DNA of 34,811 bases, from contig CAIJGS010000225.1 in the NCBI GenBank assembly GCA_903820285.1, positions 1 through 34,811 on the forward strand. Reading direction: 5' to 3'. The notes under the pieces are model-generated. The model ran no database searches. It saw only the letters and a program-made list of their open reading frames with translations, and had not been told where the DNA came from. Position numbers and translations under genes: made by a program. The stretch comes from an uncultured Verrucomicrobia subdivision 3 bacterium (GTDB taxonomy: Bacteria > Verrucomicrobiota > Verrucomicrobiia > Limisphaerales > UBA11358). This document shows positions 17,014 through 26,020 of this stretch, one piece after another. Position 1 is the first letter of the stretch, and each line of letters begins with the position of its first letter.

Positions 17014-18744
17014 ATGCCAGGAGATTTTTTTCCGGTGAACGAAGAGATTCAAAAACTGAGATCAAGCAGGGAGCGGTTGCATTTGCTTTACCAGGTAAGC
17101 AATGTGATTCACGCCACCCTCGATTCGCAGGAGGCCTTGCAACTCATTGTGAGTGAGGCGGTGAGGATCATGCGCGCGTCGAGCGGGTCACTGGCGCTGA
17201 TCAATCCCTCCACCAATTTTTTGGAAATCCATGCGGCGCAAAATCTTTCATCGTCCGCACGCAAACTGAAACTGCGCGTAGGCGAGGGCGTGACGGGCTG
17301 GGTGGCTCAGACGGGCAAGGTGGCGCGGGTAGGTGATGTGACGCAGGACAAACGGTACGTGAGCATCCGCCGCGACGTCCGCTCGGAACTGGCGGTACCG
17401 CTGGAAGTGCGGGGCGAACTGCGCGGCGTCATCAACGTGGATTCAGAACGGGCCGACGCGTTTTCTGCCGATGATCAGGAGCTGTTGCAGGAACTGGCCA
17501 TTCAAGCTTCCACGGTCATCCATAACACGTGGCTGTATGAACAGTTGCGGCTAAAGGTGATGTTGTTTGAGTCGCTTTCGACGGTGAGCCGCACGATCAA
17601 TTCGCCCTTGAACGTGGATGAGGCGTTGCGGGCAATCACCCGTGAAGGGTGCGAACTCATGCGCGCACGCATGTGCTCGCTGATGCTGCTGGACGATACC
17701 CGCGATTGGCTGGACCTGCGGGCGAGTTATGGTGCCGGCGAGGCGTATGTCAACAAACCACGACTGGGCGTTCAGGAAAGTCTGATCGGCGTGGTGGTGC
17801 GTCGTAAAAAGGCGATGCAAGTCGCCAATGTGCAGACCGACTCCCGCTATCAAAACGTGGAGCTGGCCCGCCGCGAGGGCCTGGTTTCGCTGCTGAGCGT
17901 CCCATTGATTTTTTCGGGCCAATGCATCGGTGCCTTGAGTGTTTACACGGCCCGGCCCTACACTTTTTCCAACGAGGAGATCCAGATTCTGTCCGCGCTG
18001 GCGGAGTTGTCGGCCATTGCGATTGAAAAGGCGCGGCTTTACGAACGGGTGGTGGATGTGGAGGAACAGTTGCGCCAGAATGAAAAACTTTCGGCGCTCG
18101 GCTTGCTGGCGGCAGAGGTGGCTCATGAAATACGCAACCCTTTGACGGTGATGAAGTTGCTATATCATTCACTTAACCTGAAATTTGAAGCGGGCGATCC
18201 TCGGGCCAAGGATGCCCACATCATCGAATCCAAGATTGAGCATTTGAACAAGATCGTGGATCAGATCCTGGATTTCGCCCGGACCACGGAGCCCAAGTTC
18301 GCACCCGTGAACTTGAATGACCTGGTGGACGAAATGGGCCTGCTGGTGCGGCATAAGCTGGCCAACCAGCGTGTGCGGCTCATCCGCAATCTGCAAACGG
18401 ATCTGCCGCTGGTGTCCGGCGATGCCCCGCAACTGGAGCAGGCGTTTTTGAATCTGATTCTAAATGCGGCGGAGGCGATGACCGAAGGCGGAACACTCAC
18501 TGTCATTACCCGCTCCCTGCCCACGAATCAGGTGGAAGTGGTTTTCAAGGATACCGGCGGAGGCATGACTAAAGAGCAGCAACAGCATGCGTTCCGGGCG
18601 ATGCTGACTTCGACCAAGGCCAAAGGCCATGGCTTCGGCCTGGCCATCGTTGGACGCATCATTGAAACACATCACGGGCAAATCCGCATTGTTTCGCGGA
18701 TGGGCCGGGGCACGGCCATGCATATCACGCTACCGGCAAGTTGA
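17014..18744 (+). CDS. Sensor histidine kinase with two GAF domains
   Basis: This is a soluble two-component sensor of 576 residues. Two GAF domains (about 30-175 and 195-345) could bind small ligands or a cofactor; they are separated by a helical linker. A DHp domain carries the phospho-acceptor in AEVAHEIRNPL (His371), and the HATPase_c domain shows the N box NLILNAAEAM, the G1 box DTGGGM (513-518) and the G2 box GHGFGLAI (538-545). No membrane segment is present. The ATG at 17014 is preceded by CAGGGAT at good distance, so it is preferred to the longer frame from 16933. No response regulator is adjacent; the partner must lie elsewhere. The signal is unknown. Confidence 0.92.
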   Translation: MPGDFFPVNEEIQKLRSSRERLHLLYQVSNVIHATLDSQEALQLIVSEAVRIMRASSGSLALINPSTNFLEIHAAQNLSSSARKLKLRVGEGVTGWVAQTGKVARVGDVTQDKRYVSIRRDVRSELAVPLEVRGELRGVINVDSERADAFSADDQELLQELAIQASTVIHNTWLYEQLRLKVMLFESLSTVSRTINSPLNVDEALRAITREGCELMRARMCSLMLLDDTRDWLDLRASYGAGEAYVNKPRLGVQESLIGVVVRRKKAMQVANVQTDSRYQNVELARREGLVSLLSVPLIFSGQCIGALSVYTARPYTFSNEEIQILSALAELSAIAIEKARLYERVVDVEEQLRQNEKLSALGLLAAEVAHEIRNPLTVMKLLYHSLNLKFEAGDPRAKDAHIIESKIEHLNKIVDQILDFARTTEPKFAPVNLNDLVDEMGLLVRHKLANQRVRLIRNLQTDLPLVSGDAPQLEQAFLNLILNAAEAMTEGGTLTVITRSLPTNQVEVVFKDTGGGMTKEQQQHAFRAMLTSTKAKGHGFGLAIVGRIIETHHGQIRIVSRMGRGTAMHITLPAS

Positions 18745-18745
18745 T

Positions 18746-18865
18746 TTTACCGCAAAGAACGCAGAGACTGCATAGCCAGAACCGATTTTAAGACCACCAC
18801 CGTCTTCAAAACGAACGCGGGCATTTGGTTAAATCCATGTGCTCTCTGCGTTCTGTGTGGTTAAC
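18746..18865. repeat. Inverted repeat pair of the 'AACGCAGAGA' family
   Basis: The left arm (18746-18768, TTTTACCGCAAAGAACGCAG onward) and the reverse complement of the right arm (18842-18865, TTAACCACACAGAACGCAGA onward) share the same core as the repeat after murA. About 73 unrelated bases separate the arms. The element lies between the histidine kinase and pgi and takes up most of that gap. Confidence 0.65.
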
Positions 18866-18949
18866 CAGTTGCTTTTTCCGCCCGACCGCGGCCCGAATTT
18901 GCTTGCCAGAGATGGAAGTAAAATCATTCAATCGCTACCAGAGATTTTT

Positions 18950-20545
18950 ATGAATTATACAAAATTGCAATGGTGGGAACGCTTCCAGAAGTATTACACC
19001 GAATTCCCCGGCGTCGGCCTGGCTGTGGACCTGAGCCGGATGAATGTGGATGACGCGTTTTTCGCCGGCATGGAGCCAAAAATCCAGAAAGCGTTCGCGG
19101 ACATGAGCGCGTTGGAAGCCGGGGCCATTGCGAATCCTGATGAGAAGCGCATGGTGGGCCATTACTGGCTGCGCAATCCGGCGCTGGCGCCCACTCCGGA
19201 AATACGCGCGGAAATCGACGAAGCCCTCCTTCAGATCAAGCAGTTCGCTGCCCAGATCCATTCCGGAACCATTGCCGGTTCGGCCGGTAAATTTGAGAAT
19301 TTTCTACTCGTAGGCATCGGCGGTTCGGCCTTGGGACCGCAGTTCGTTGCCCAGGCCTTGGGCAAACCCGGACAAGACAAGCTGAAGCCCTATTTCTTTG
19401 ATAACACCGATCCCGATGGCATGGAACGCGTGTTGGCGGCGATTGGCTCCAATCTGGGCCGGACACTGACGATTGTCATTTCAAAATCCGGCGGCACCAA
19501 GGAAACCCGTAACGGAATGCTCGTTGCCCAAGCGGCTTATGAGAAGGCAGGCCTGAACTTCGGCCAGCATGCCGTGGCCGTAACCATGTTTGGCAGCGAA
19601 TTGGACAAGTACACTCTGGCGAATAAATGGATCGAACGATTCCCGATGTGGGACTGGGTCGGCGGCCGCACGAGCGAGCTTTCGGCGGTCGGATTGCTGC
19701 CAGCGGCGTTGCAAGGAATTGATATTGTTGATGTTTTGGCTGGTGCCAAGGCTATTGATATTGCCACTCGGTCCAAATCTACCAAAGAAAACCCGGCTGC
19801 CCTGCTGGCTTTGGCCTGGTTTGCTTCCGGTAACGGTAAAGGGACCAAAAACATGGTTGTTTTGCCTTATAAAGATCGCTTGGAATTATTTTCCAAGTAC
19901 CTCCAGCAGTTGGTTATGGAATCATTAGGTAAGGAACTGGACTTGGATGGCAAGGTGGTCAACCAAGGTATTTGCGTCTTTGGCAATAAGGGGGCAACCG
20001 ATCAACACTCTTATATTCAACAACTTAGAGATGGAGTAAATAATTTCTTTGCGACCTTTATTGAAGTGCTAAAAGATCAATCCGGCCAACCCGTCATCAC
20101 CGAACCCGACGTAACCTCAGGTGATTTTCTGGAAGGTTTCTTCCTCGGCACCCGCTCGGCTTTGGCTGAAAATGGCCGCGAATCCATTACGCTCACGGTA
20201 AAGGAAGTAAGCCCCTTTGTGGTCGGCTTGCTGATTGCCTTGTTTGAACGGGCGGTGGGCCTTTATGCCAGCTTGGTCAACATCAATGCCTATCACCAAC
20301 CTGGGGTGGAAGCCGGCAAGAAGGCGGCCGGTATGGTCATTGAGGTGCAACGGTTGATTATCGCCTTCCTGAAATCGAAGCCGGGACAGACATTCTCCGT
20401 CACGGATCTAGCCACGGCGATTAGCCGTGAGGCGGAGATCGAAACGGTATTCAAAGTAGTGAACCACTTGGCCGCCAATCCGGTCCACCAGATTTCCAAG
20501 ACCGAGGGTAAGAACCCGTTTGAAGCTCAGTTCAAATTAGTATAG
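18950..20545 (+). CDS. pgi: Glucose-6-phosphate isomerase
   Basis: Pgi interconverts glucose 6-phosphate and fructose 6-phosphate in glycolysis and gluconeogenesis. From the ATG at 18950 ([12 protein letters not shown]) the product has 531 residues. The sugar-phosphate isomerase signatures are present: [11 protein letters not shown] (from residue 122) and the phosphate-binding SKSGGTKET (from 178), then the EPD motif and the C-terminal [16 protein letters not shown] with the catalytic His and Lys context. The frame extending upstream to 18839 runs into the intergenic repeat and is not believable. From about 19710 to 20100 the base composition falls to near 41 percent GC in two sampled 60-base stretches, against about 58 percent earlier in the gene. 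It is 8 bases upstream of mnmG, so the two are probably cotranscribed. Confidence 0.96.
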   Translation: MNYTKLQWWERFQKYYTEFPGVGLAVDLSRMNVDDAFFAGMEPKIQKAFADMSALEAGAIANPDEKRMVGHYWLRNPALAPTPEIRAEIDEALLQIKQFAAQIHSGTIAGSAGKFENFLLVGIGGSALGPQFVAQALGKPGQDKLKPYFFDNTDPDGMERVLAAIGSNLGRTLTIVISKSGGTKETRNGMLVAQAAYEKAGLNFGQHAVAVTMFGSELDKYTLANKWIERFPMWDWVGGRTSELSAVGLLPAALQGIDIVDVLAGAKAIDIATRSKSTKENPAALLALAWFASGNGKGTKNMVVLPYKDRLELFSKYLQQLVMESLGKELDLDGKVVNQGICVFGNKGATDQHSYIQQLRDGVNNFFATFIEVLKDQSGQPVITEPDVTSGDFLEGFFLGTRSALAENGRESITLTVKEVSPFVVGLLIALFERAVGLYASLVNINAYHQPGVEAGKKAAGMVIEVQRLIIAFLKSKPGQTFSVTDLATAISREAEIETVFKVVNHLAANPVHQISKTEGKNPFEAQFKLV

Positions 20546-20553
20546 TCTGCGGA

Positions 20554-22506
20554 ATGTTCGTTTATCCGAAACGCTACGACGTCATTGTCGTTGGTGCCGG
20601 TCATGCAGGTGTGGAAGCAGCGTTGGCGGCCGCCCGGATGGGTTGCCAGACGCTGCTACTTACCATCAACGCGGATTCCATCGGCCAAATGTCGTGCAAC
20701 CCGGCGATTGGCGGTTTGGCCAAAGGGCATCTAGCCCGGGAAATCGATGCCTTGGGCGGTGAGATGGGCAAGGCCACCGATATGACTGGGCTCCAGTTTC
20801 GGATGCTAAATACGAAGAAAGGTCCGGCCGTTTGGGCCCCGCGTGCGCAGTGCGACAAGAAAGCCTACCAATTCCGGCTAAAATGGGTTTGTGAATCCGA
20901 ACCTAATTTAGACGTCAAACAAGGCCAATCCGCCAAAATCCTGCACAAGGATGGGGTCGCCTTCGGCGTAGAAACCACCCTGGAGGTTCAATATTTAGGA
21001 GCCTCCATTGTCATCACCACCGGAACCTTCCTGCGCGGACTAATGCACATTGGGGCAAACCAGCAGTCCGGTGGCCGTGCCGGCGATGCAGCAGCGATGA
21101 ATCTATCGGCTTCGCTGAAAGAGTTGGGGCTAGAGCTGGGTCGCCTAAAAACCGGAACCCCGCCAAGGCTTCTCCGGAAATCCATTAATTTCTCCAAGAC
21201 CGAAATTCAACCCGGCGATGAACCGGTGTCCTATTTTACCTTTTGGAAGGACGATTTGTTCCACGTGGAACAAAAACATATCCCATCCCCAATCCCCAGC
21301 CAGTCCGCCGGCAAATATCCGCCCGGTTCGATTTTGGACCGGATTAATGGCCAGTTGCCTTGTTATATCACTTTTACAACGGACCTGACGGCCAAGATTA
21401 TTCGCGAAAACCTGCATAAGTCGCCGATGTATTCGGGTCAGATTGAGGGTATCGGTCCAAGGTATTGTCCTTCCATTGAAGATAAATTCGTCAAGTTCGC
21501 GGACAAGGATCGGCACCAGATTTTTTTGGAGCCGGAAGGAATCGGAACGGATGAATTCTATGTGAATGGGTGTTCCACCAGTCTGCCATTCGAGGTGCAG
21601 GTGGATTTGATCCGGAGCATCACGGGTTGCGAGCAGGCGGAGATTCTCCGGCCGGCATATGCCGTCGAATATGATTTTGCCTTTCCTACCCAACTGTACC
21701 CAACGCTGGAGGCGAAGGTTTGCGCCAACCTCTTTCTAGCCGGCCAGATCAATGGCACCTCGGGTTATGAAGAAGCTGGAGCCCAAGGTATCATCGCCGG
21801 GATTAACGCCGCGCGGAAAGCGAAGCAGCAGGAACAACTGGTCCTGCGCCGCGACCAGGCGTACATCGGCGTGTTGATTGATGATTTGGTGACAAAGGGG
21901 ACTTCGGAGCCCTACCGGATGTTCACTTCACGGGCGGAGTATCGCTTGCTGCTGCGTCAGGACAACGCGGATCTTCGGCTCAGCCAGAAGGGCTGGGATA
22001 TGGGTTTGCTGCCGAAACGCAATTTCGACAAGTTCGAGCTAAAGCGCCAGGCGATTTTTGATGAAATCAACCGGCTGCACAAAACCTTTCATGTGCGGGA
22101 CTCTCTGGCAAAAATTCTGTCCAGACCGGAGATGAATTATCAAACCATGCCGAATCGGATCGAGAGCCTGCCGCCAGACGTGGTCCAGCAGGTAGAAATC
22201 GCCATCAAGTATGCCGGGTATGTTGAACGGCAGGAAACCGAGGTGGCCAAATTGAAGACGCTGGAAGATAAAAATATTCCGCCGGGCTTCGATTTCGCGA
22301 CAGTGCCAAGTCTGCGCTTGGAAGCCCGCCAGAAGCTGACCAAGATTCGCCCGGCAACCATTGGTCAAGCTACTCGTATCTCGGGTGTGTCCCCGGCAGA
22401 CATCAGTATTCTATTGGTCTGGCTGAAACGTTCGGCCAGCAAAGTTGAATCTCTGGAGACCGGCGGTTGCGAGACTTGCGTGATTGAGAAAGACGAAGAA
22501 TCGTAA
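20554..22506 (+). CDS. mnmG: tRNA uridine-5-carboxymethylaminomethyl modification enzyme MnmG (GidA)
   Basis: MnmG, with MnmE, installs the aminomethyl or carboxymethylaminomethyl group on U34 of tRNAs such as Lys, Glu and Gln. The 650-residue protein is slightly longer than E. coli MnmG (629). It has the FAD-binding GAGHAG at 14-19 in VIVVGAGHAGVEAALAAARMG, then GGLAKGHLAREIDALGGEMG, GQINGTSGYEEAGAQGIIAG and a C-terminal helical domain (RPATIGQATRISGVSPADI) that contacts tRNA and MnmE. The start ATG lies 8 bases after the pgi stop. An AT-rich palindrome follows the stop. mnmE and rsmG are not next to it. Confidence 0.97.
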   Translation: MFVYPKRYDVIVVGAGHAGVEAALAAARMGCQTLLLTINADSIGQMSCNPAIGGLAKGHLAREIDALGGEMGKATDMTGLQFRMLNTKKGPAVWAPRAQCDKKAYQFRLKWVCESEPNLDVKQGQSAKILHKDGVAFGVETTLEVQYLGASIVITTGTFLRGLMHIGANQQSGGRAGDAAAMNLSASLKELGLELGRLKTGTPPRLLRKSINFSKTEIQPGDEPVSYFTFWKDDLFHVEQKHIPSPIPSQSAGKYPPGSILDRINGQLPCYITFTTDLTAKIIRENLHKSPMYSGQIEGIGPRYCPSIEDKFVKFADKDRHQIFLEPEGIGTDEFYVNGCSTSLPFEVQVDLIRSITGCEQAEILRPAYAVEYDFAFPTQLYPTLEAKVCANLFLAGQINGTSGYEEAGAQGIIAGINAARKAKQQEQLVLRRDQAYIGVLIDDLVTKGTSEPYRMFTSRAEYRLLLRQDNADLRLSQKGWDMGLLPKRNFDKFELKRQAIFDEINRLHKTFHVRDSLAKILSRPEMNYQTMPNRIESLPPDVVQQVEIAIKYAGYVERQETEVAKLKTLEDKNIPPGFDFATVPSLRLEARQKLTKIRPATIGQATRISGVSPADISILLVWLKRSASKVESLETGGCETCVIEKDEES

Positions 22507-22547
22507 TCAAAAAAAACCTTTTGCCAGCGGCACCAAGCCTACTGCCT

Positions 22548-22584
22548 AATATATAAATATTTGTTTTTGTTATATTTATATATT
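22548..22584 (+). repeat. AT-only perfect 13-base inverted repeat after mnmG
   Basis: AATATATAAATAT (22548-22560) and ATATTTATATATT (22572-22584) are exact reverse complements around an 11-base T-rich loop. It lies in the 197-base gap between mnmG and the next gene. It is far more AT-rich than its surroundings. It could be a weak terminator, an AT-rich promoter or binding site, or a scar of a small mobile repeat. Confidence 0.65.
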
Positions 22585-22703
22585 TTGTCGCCAGGCAATC
22601 CTCATCACTGGCGCCAAATGAGCGATGGACACTTGATTCGCTAAAATGGGGATCACCCAACGCCGCTCGACAAAACCCCATTCCCGTATCATGATGCTGA
22701 CAA

Positions 22704-23312
22704 ATGCCATTTGAATCCGAATCCCCGATCAACAACCTGCTGAAGGAGTACGGTGCCGTTTTTCAAACGTGGGATGACCAGACCTTGGCGCGGTGGCTCG
22801 CCCAAACCCTGGGACAGCTGGAAGGCAAAGCTTGGCGGCTATCGCATCCCTTGGTGTTTTCCTATCGCTTGGCAGCGCAAGTGGCGAATGACCGGCAGAT
22901 TTGGAATCAGCGGCTGGCCAATCCACCGGCATCCTATGCCGCCGCCGCCTGTTGTGGCTCTCCTTTTCTGCCGCTGCTGACGCGGGATGTGCGGGTGGAA
23001 GGCCTGATTTGCCAGCATTGCAACGCCATTTTGGTTCCATTTGAAGAAATTTCTGCCGACATCAAGCCCACCTTGGAAGCTTGGGCGCACCAATATGAAC
23101 CGGTCCATGCCGTGGCCCATTGGGATGACCGGCAACGCCGGCGGGTGGGTAATTATGACAATGCCTACGAAAATGCGGCCCAGCAGGCTGAACGGTTGCT
23201 GACTTGCGCCGGGCGGGAATTGGCGCCGAAGCTGTTGGATTTTTATCCAACGGTGATCTGGGAAGACCAGGACGAATGCCTGGAAGTCCGCCCGGAGGAG
23301 GTACCACTTTGA
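22704..23312 (+). CDS. Unknown protein with a possible single zinc ribbon
   Basis: I do not recognise this 202-residue protein. It appears soluble: no signal peptide or membrane helix is visible. The middle carries CCGSPFLPLL, then 14 residues later GLICQHC. The CxxC and the paired Cys resemble half of the zinc ribbon of FdhE-like proteins (CxxCGSxP...CxxC), so metal binding is an inference. The ends are rich in Trp, Asp and Glu (WEDQDECLEVRPEE). The ATG at 22704 is the only sensible start; upstream ATGs run into stops. It stands alone between mnmG and the AsmA-like gene on the same strand. Its coding character is supported by G+C-rich third positions and an intact frame. Confidence 0.75.
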   Translation: MPFESESPINNLLKEYGAVFQTWDDQTLARWLAQTLGQLEGKAWRLSHPLVFSYRLAAQVANDRQIWNQRLANPPASYAAAACCGSPFLPLLTRDVRVEGLICQHCNAILVPFEEISADIKPTLEAWAHQYEPVHAVAHWDDRQRRRVGNYDNAYENAAQQAERLLTCAGRELAPKLLDFYPTVIWEDQDECLEVRPEEVPL

Positions 23313-23360
23313 TTTGCCAATCCGGCGGCGGCTGATCCATCTTATACGACAAACAAAGAG

Positions 23361-24047
23361 ATGATTAAATTTGTTTTCAAATGGGCGTTTCGGCTGTTTT
23401 TGCTGGCTGTCATCACGCTGGTGGTCTTGGTGGTGGCCTTCATCCTGTTGCTGGACCCCGCTTTACGCCTGATTGCGCAGCACAATATCCGCGCCCAGAC
23501 CGGCATGGATGTCGAGATTGGCAGCTTCCATCTGGGGCTTACCGAACCAGTGGTAACGATCAAAGACCTCAAGATTTACAACTCACCGGCGTTTGGCGGT
23601 GCACCGTTTCTTAATATTCCAGAAATACATGTGGAATATGACCGGGAAGCCCTCGCGCGCCGGCACCTTCACCTGACTCTGCTCCGTTTCAACCTGGGCG
23701 AACTCGATATTGTGAAAAACGAGGCGGGACAGACCAATATATTTGCCCTGGGTGTCGGTTTGCCAGCCAAAACCAAGCCGGCCGATGCCAATGCTTCCCT
23801 GGCGGAATTTAAAAAACAAACCGGCCTGACATTCGATCAAATTGACGTGCTAAATGTTTCGGTGGGCAAGGCGAAGTATATTGATCTGAAAAATCCGAAG
23901 AACAGCCGGGAGCAAAAAATTGGCATAGATAATTTCCCCGTCCGATATGTCAAATCCATGGCGGATCTTTCCGGCCTGGCGGTTTTGCTGGCCTTGCGAA
24001 GCGGTGATTTTTTCGGCTCCCTAGTGACACCCATACCAGCCAAGTGA
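23361..24047 (+). CDS. Short AsmA-like inner-membrane-anchored protein
   Basis: The 228-residue protein starts with a single uncleaved hydrophobic helix (about residues 10-31) after a short basic cytoplasmic end. It then has the typical AsmA-family opening: LDPALRLIAQHNIRAQTGMDVEIGSF, followed by repeats of 'L..g.l.i.dl.I.n...f.g.p.l.i..i.V.yd' (TIKDLKIYNSPAFGGAPFLN). AsmA-clan proteins reach into the periplasm and affect lipid traffic to the outer membrane. This one is far shorter than AsmA (600 or more residues), so it has only the N-terminal part of the fold. The frame ends cleanly at 24047 with no sign of a downstream continuation. It lies 75 bases upstream of proB. Confidence 0.75.
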   Translation: MIKFVFKWAFRLFLLAVITLVVLVVAFILLLDPALRLIAQHNIRAQTGMDVEIGSFHLGLTEPVVTIKDLKIYNSPAFGGAPFLNIPEIHVEYDREALARRHLHLTLLRFNLGELDIVKNEAGQTNIFALGVGLPAKTKPADANASLAEFKKQTGLTFDQIDVLNVSVGKAKYIDLKNPKNSREQKIGIDNFPVRYVKSMADLSGLAVLLALRSGDFFGSLVTPIPAK

Positions 24048-24121
24048 GCTGCGAGCACGCTGTCGGCACCGCCATTTATTTTTACATTTTCCGGCGCGGC
24101 GGAATTTAATAAGATAAGGCT

Positions 24122-25198
24122 GTGCATCGTGACCCGCTTAAATCAGTTTCCCGCATCGTAGTCAAGCTCGGTACTGGCGTCCTGACCGACAGCCGCAAGC
24201 AGCCGGATCCCGCGCAATTGGAACATCTCGTTGCCCAGCTTGCCGCTCTGCGTCAGGCCGGCAAGGAAGTCGTGCTGGTTACCAGCGGCGCGGTGGGTGC
24301 CGGCATGGGTGCCCTCGGCTATGAAACCCGACCGGCCAACCTCGCCGAAAAGCAGGCCTGCGCCGCAGTCGGACAGTCACGCCTGATGGCGGTCTATGAC
24401 AAACTCTTTGCCGTGCATAATCTTGTGGTTGCTCAGGTATTGCTCACCCATGACGATCTGGAACATCACGAACGTCATCTGAATGCCCGCAATACACTGG
24501 TTACCCTCTTGCAACGCGGCGTGGTTCCGATCATCAACGAAAATGATGCGGTCTCATTCACCGAAATCAAATTTGGCGACAACGACAAACTCTCGGCCCT
24601 AGTTGCCTCGTTGCTGCCGGCGGATTTGCTGGTGATTTTAACGACCGTTGATGGTGTGATCGAAAATTTCGGCAAGAAGAATCCCCGGACGCTCTCGGTC
24701 ATTGAACAGATTGATACCGCGATTGAAGACATGGCCGGGGGCACGACAAGTGCCACGGCGGTGGGCGGTATGAAGTCAAAAATTGAGGCCGCGCGGATCG
24801 TGGTGCGCTCGGGCATTCCGCTGGTGATTGCCTCTGGCAAAAAGAAAACCGTGCTGGCAAAAGTGTTGGCGGGCGAGGATGAAGGCACTTTGTTTGTGGC
24901 ACAGCCCAACCGGTTGCAAGGCCGGAAACGCTGGATTGCCTTTTTTCATCATCCCAAGGGCGCGCTGTTTGTGGATGACGGAGCGAAGAAGGCATTACGC
25001 GAGGCCGGTAAAAGTCTGCTGCCACCCGGGGTGGCACGGTGTGAAGGCGACTTTGCGGCCGAGGATGTCGTGCGCATCTGCGATCTGGATGGGACTGAGT
25101 TTGCTCGGGGCATTGCCAAATTCAGCGCCACGGAAATCCGCGCCAAAAAACTGGCCCGGGTGGAATTGGTGCACCGCGATGACTTGGTGATTTTGTAA
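24122..25198 (+). CDS. proB: Glutamate 5-kinase
   Basis: ProB phosphorylates glutamate to gamma-glutamyl phosphate, the first step of proline synthesis. The 358-residue protein has the amino-acid kinase domain (about 9-255): RIVVKLGTGVLTD, VTSGAVGAGMGALG, the glutamate site FGDNDKLSALVA and the ATP segment GGMKSKIEAA. A C-terminal PUA domain (about 268-350) includes GALFVDDGAKKALREAGKSLLP. It starts with GTG at 24122, close to an AAGG; no upstream ATG is available. The usual partner proA is not adjacent. Proline feedback inhibition is known for this family but cannot be read here. Confidence 0.96.
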   Translation: MHRDPLKSVSRIVVKLGTGVLTDSRKQPDPAQLEHLVAQLAALRQAGKEVVLVTSGAVGAGMGALGYETRPANLAEKQACAAVGQSRLMAVYDKLFAVHNLVVAQVLLTHDDLEHHERHLNARNTLVTLLQRGVVPIINENDAVSFTEIKFGDNDKLSALVASLLPADLLVILTTVDGVIENFGKKNPRTLSVIEQIDTAIEDMAGGTTSATAVGGMKSKIEAARIVVRSGIPLVIASGKKKTVLAKVLAGEDEGTLFVAQPNRLQGRKRWIAFFHHPKGALFVDDGAKKALREAGKSLLPPGVARCEGDFAAEDVVRICDLDGTEFARGIAKFSATEIRAKKLARVELVHRDDLVIL

Positions 25199-25239
25199 GG
25201 TACCACCGCTTGCTTACGCCGACAGGCAAACCAATATAA

Positions 25240-25905
25240 ATGAAAAAGAAAACCGCCATTCAAGATTTGCTCCTAGTCATGGCCAAGCTCCGCTCGCCGG
25301 CAGGGTGTCCTTGGGACCGCGAGCAAGATCACCAATCTCTGCGACGCCACGCGATTGAGGAAGTTTACGAATTGATTGACGCCATTGAGGCGCGGGACGA
25401 CCTCGAAATGGCGGAAGAGCTGGGAGACTTACTATTGCAGGTGGTTTTTCACTGTCAGTTGGCGCACGAACGGGGTGCCTTTGATTTTGAGAAAGTTACC
25501 CAGCACCTGGTGGATAAGTTAATCCGCCGTCATCCGCATGTCTTTGGCAATACGAAGGTTAAAAATGTGGATGAAGTTTGGGCCAATTGGGAAAAAATCA
25601 AACGGGCCGAAAAAGCCGGCACCCACCTGGAGCGGAAATCGGCGTTCGACGGCATCCCCAAGCATATGCCCGCCCTGCAACGCGCCGAAAAGCTGGTCAA
25701 AAAAGCACGCAAGACATTTGGCTCAAATTGTTTAACCATTAAATCAGCTGGACGGAAGCTCACCAAAAAGGCCTTGGCCCGGCAACTCTTTGAACTGGCG
25801 GCCCAAGCACAGGCGCGCGGTTGGTCGGCAGAGGAACTGTTGACCGGGGAAATCAATCAACAGGAAAAGAAATTGCGTCGGGCGGAGGCAAAATTGCCCG
25901 ATTAA
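25240..25905 (+). CDS. mazG: Nucleoside triphosphate pyrophosphohydrolase MazG
   Basis: MazG hydrolyses (d)NTPs to the monophosphate and pyrophosphate, cleaning the nucleotide pool. The 221-residue protein has a complete N-terminal MazG domain: RSPAGCPWDREQDHQSL, then EEVYE (Glu40, Glu41, Glu44) and EELGD (Glu60, Asp63), the acidic Mg2+ site; the linker RRHPHVFG...VWANWEKIK is typical. The second domain, which in two-domain MazG carries another EExxE...ExxD set, is short and degenerate: after AEKLVKKARKTFG the sequence reads KKALARQLFELAAQAQ and lacks those acids. Activity would therefore rest on the first domain. It is 41 bases after proB and may share its transcript. Confidence 0.93.
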   Translation: MKKKTAIQDLLLVMAKLRSPAGCPWDREQDHQSLRRHAIEEVYELIDAIEARDDLEMAEELGDLLLQVVFHCQLAHERGAFDFEKVTQHLVDKLIRRHPHVFGNTKVKNVDEVWANWEKIKRAEKAGTHLERKSAFDGIPKHMPALQRAEKLVKKARKTFGSNCLTIKSAGRKLTKKALARQLFELAAQAQARGWSAEELLTGEINQQEKKLRRAEAKLPD

Positions 25906-26020
25906 AAAAAGCCTCCATTTTGCCGTTGGTTAATTGTTTGTGGTCCGGTACTCGGATAAAATGCCGACTGAACGCCCGTTGACTCGGATTGTCAAACCAA
26001 GCACACTTTGAAGTAATTTA

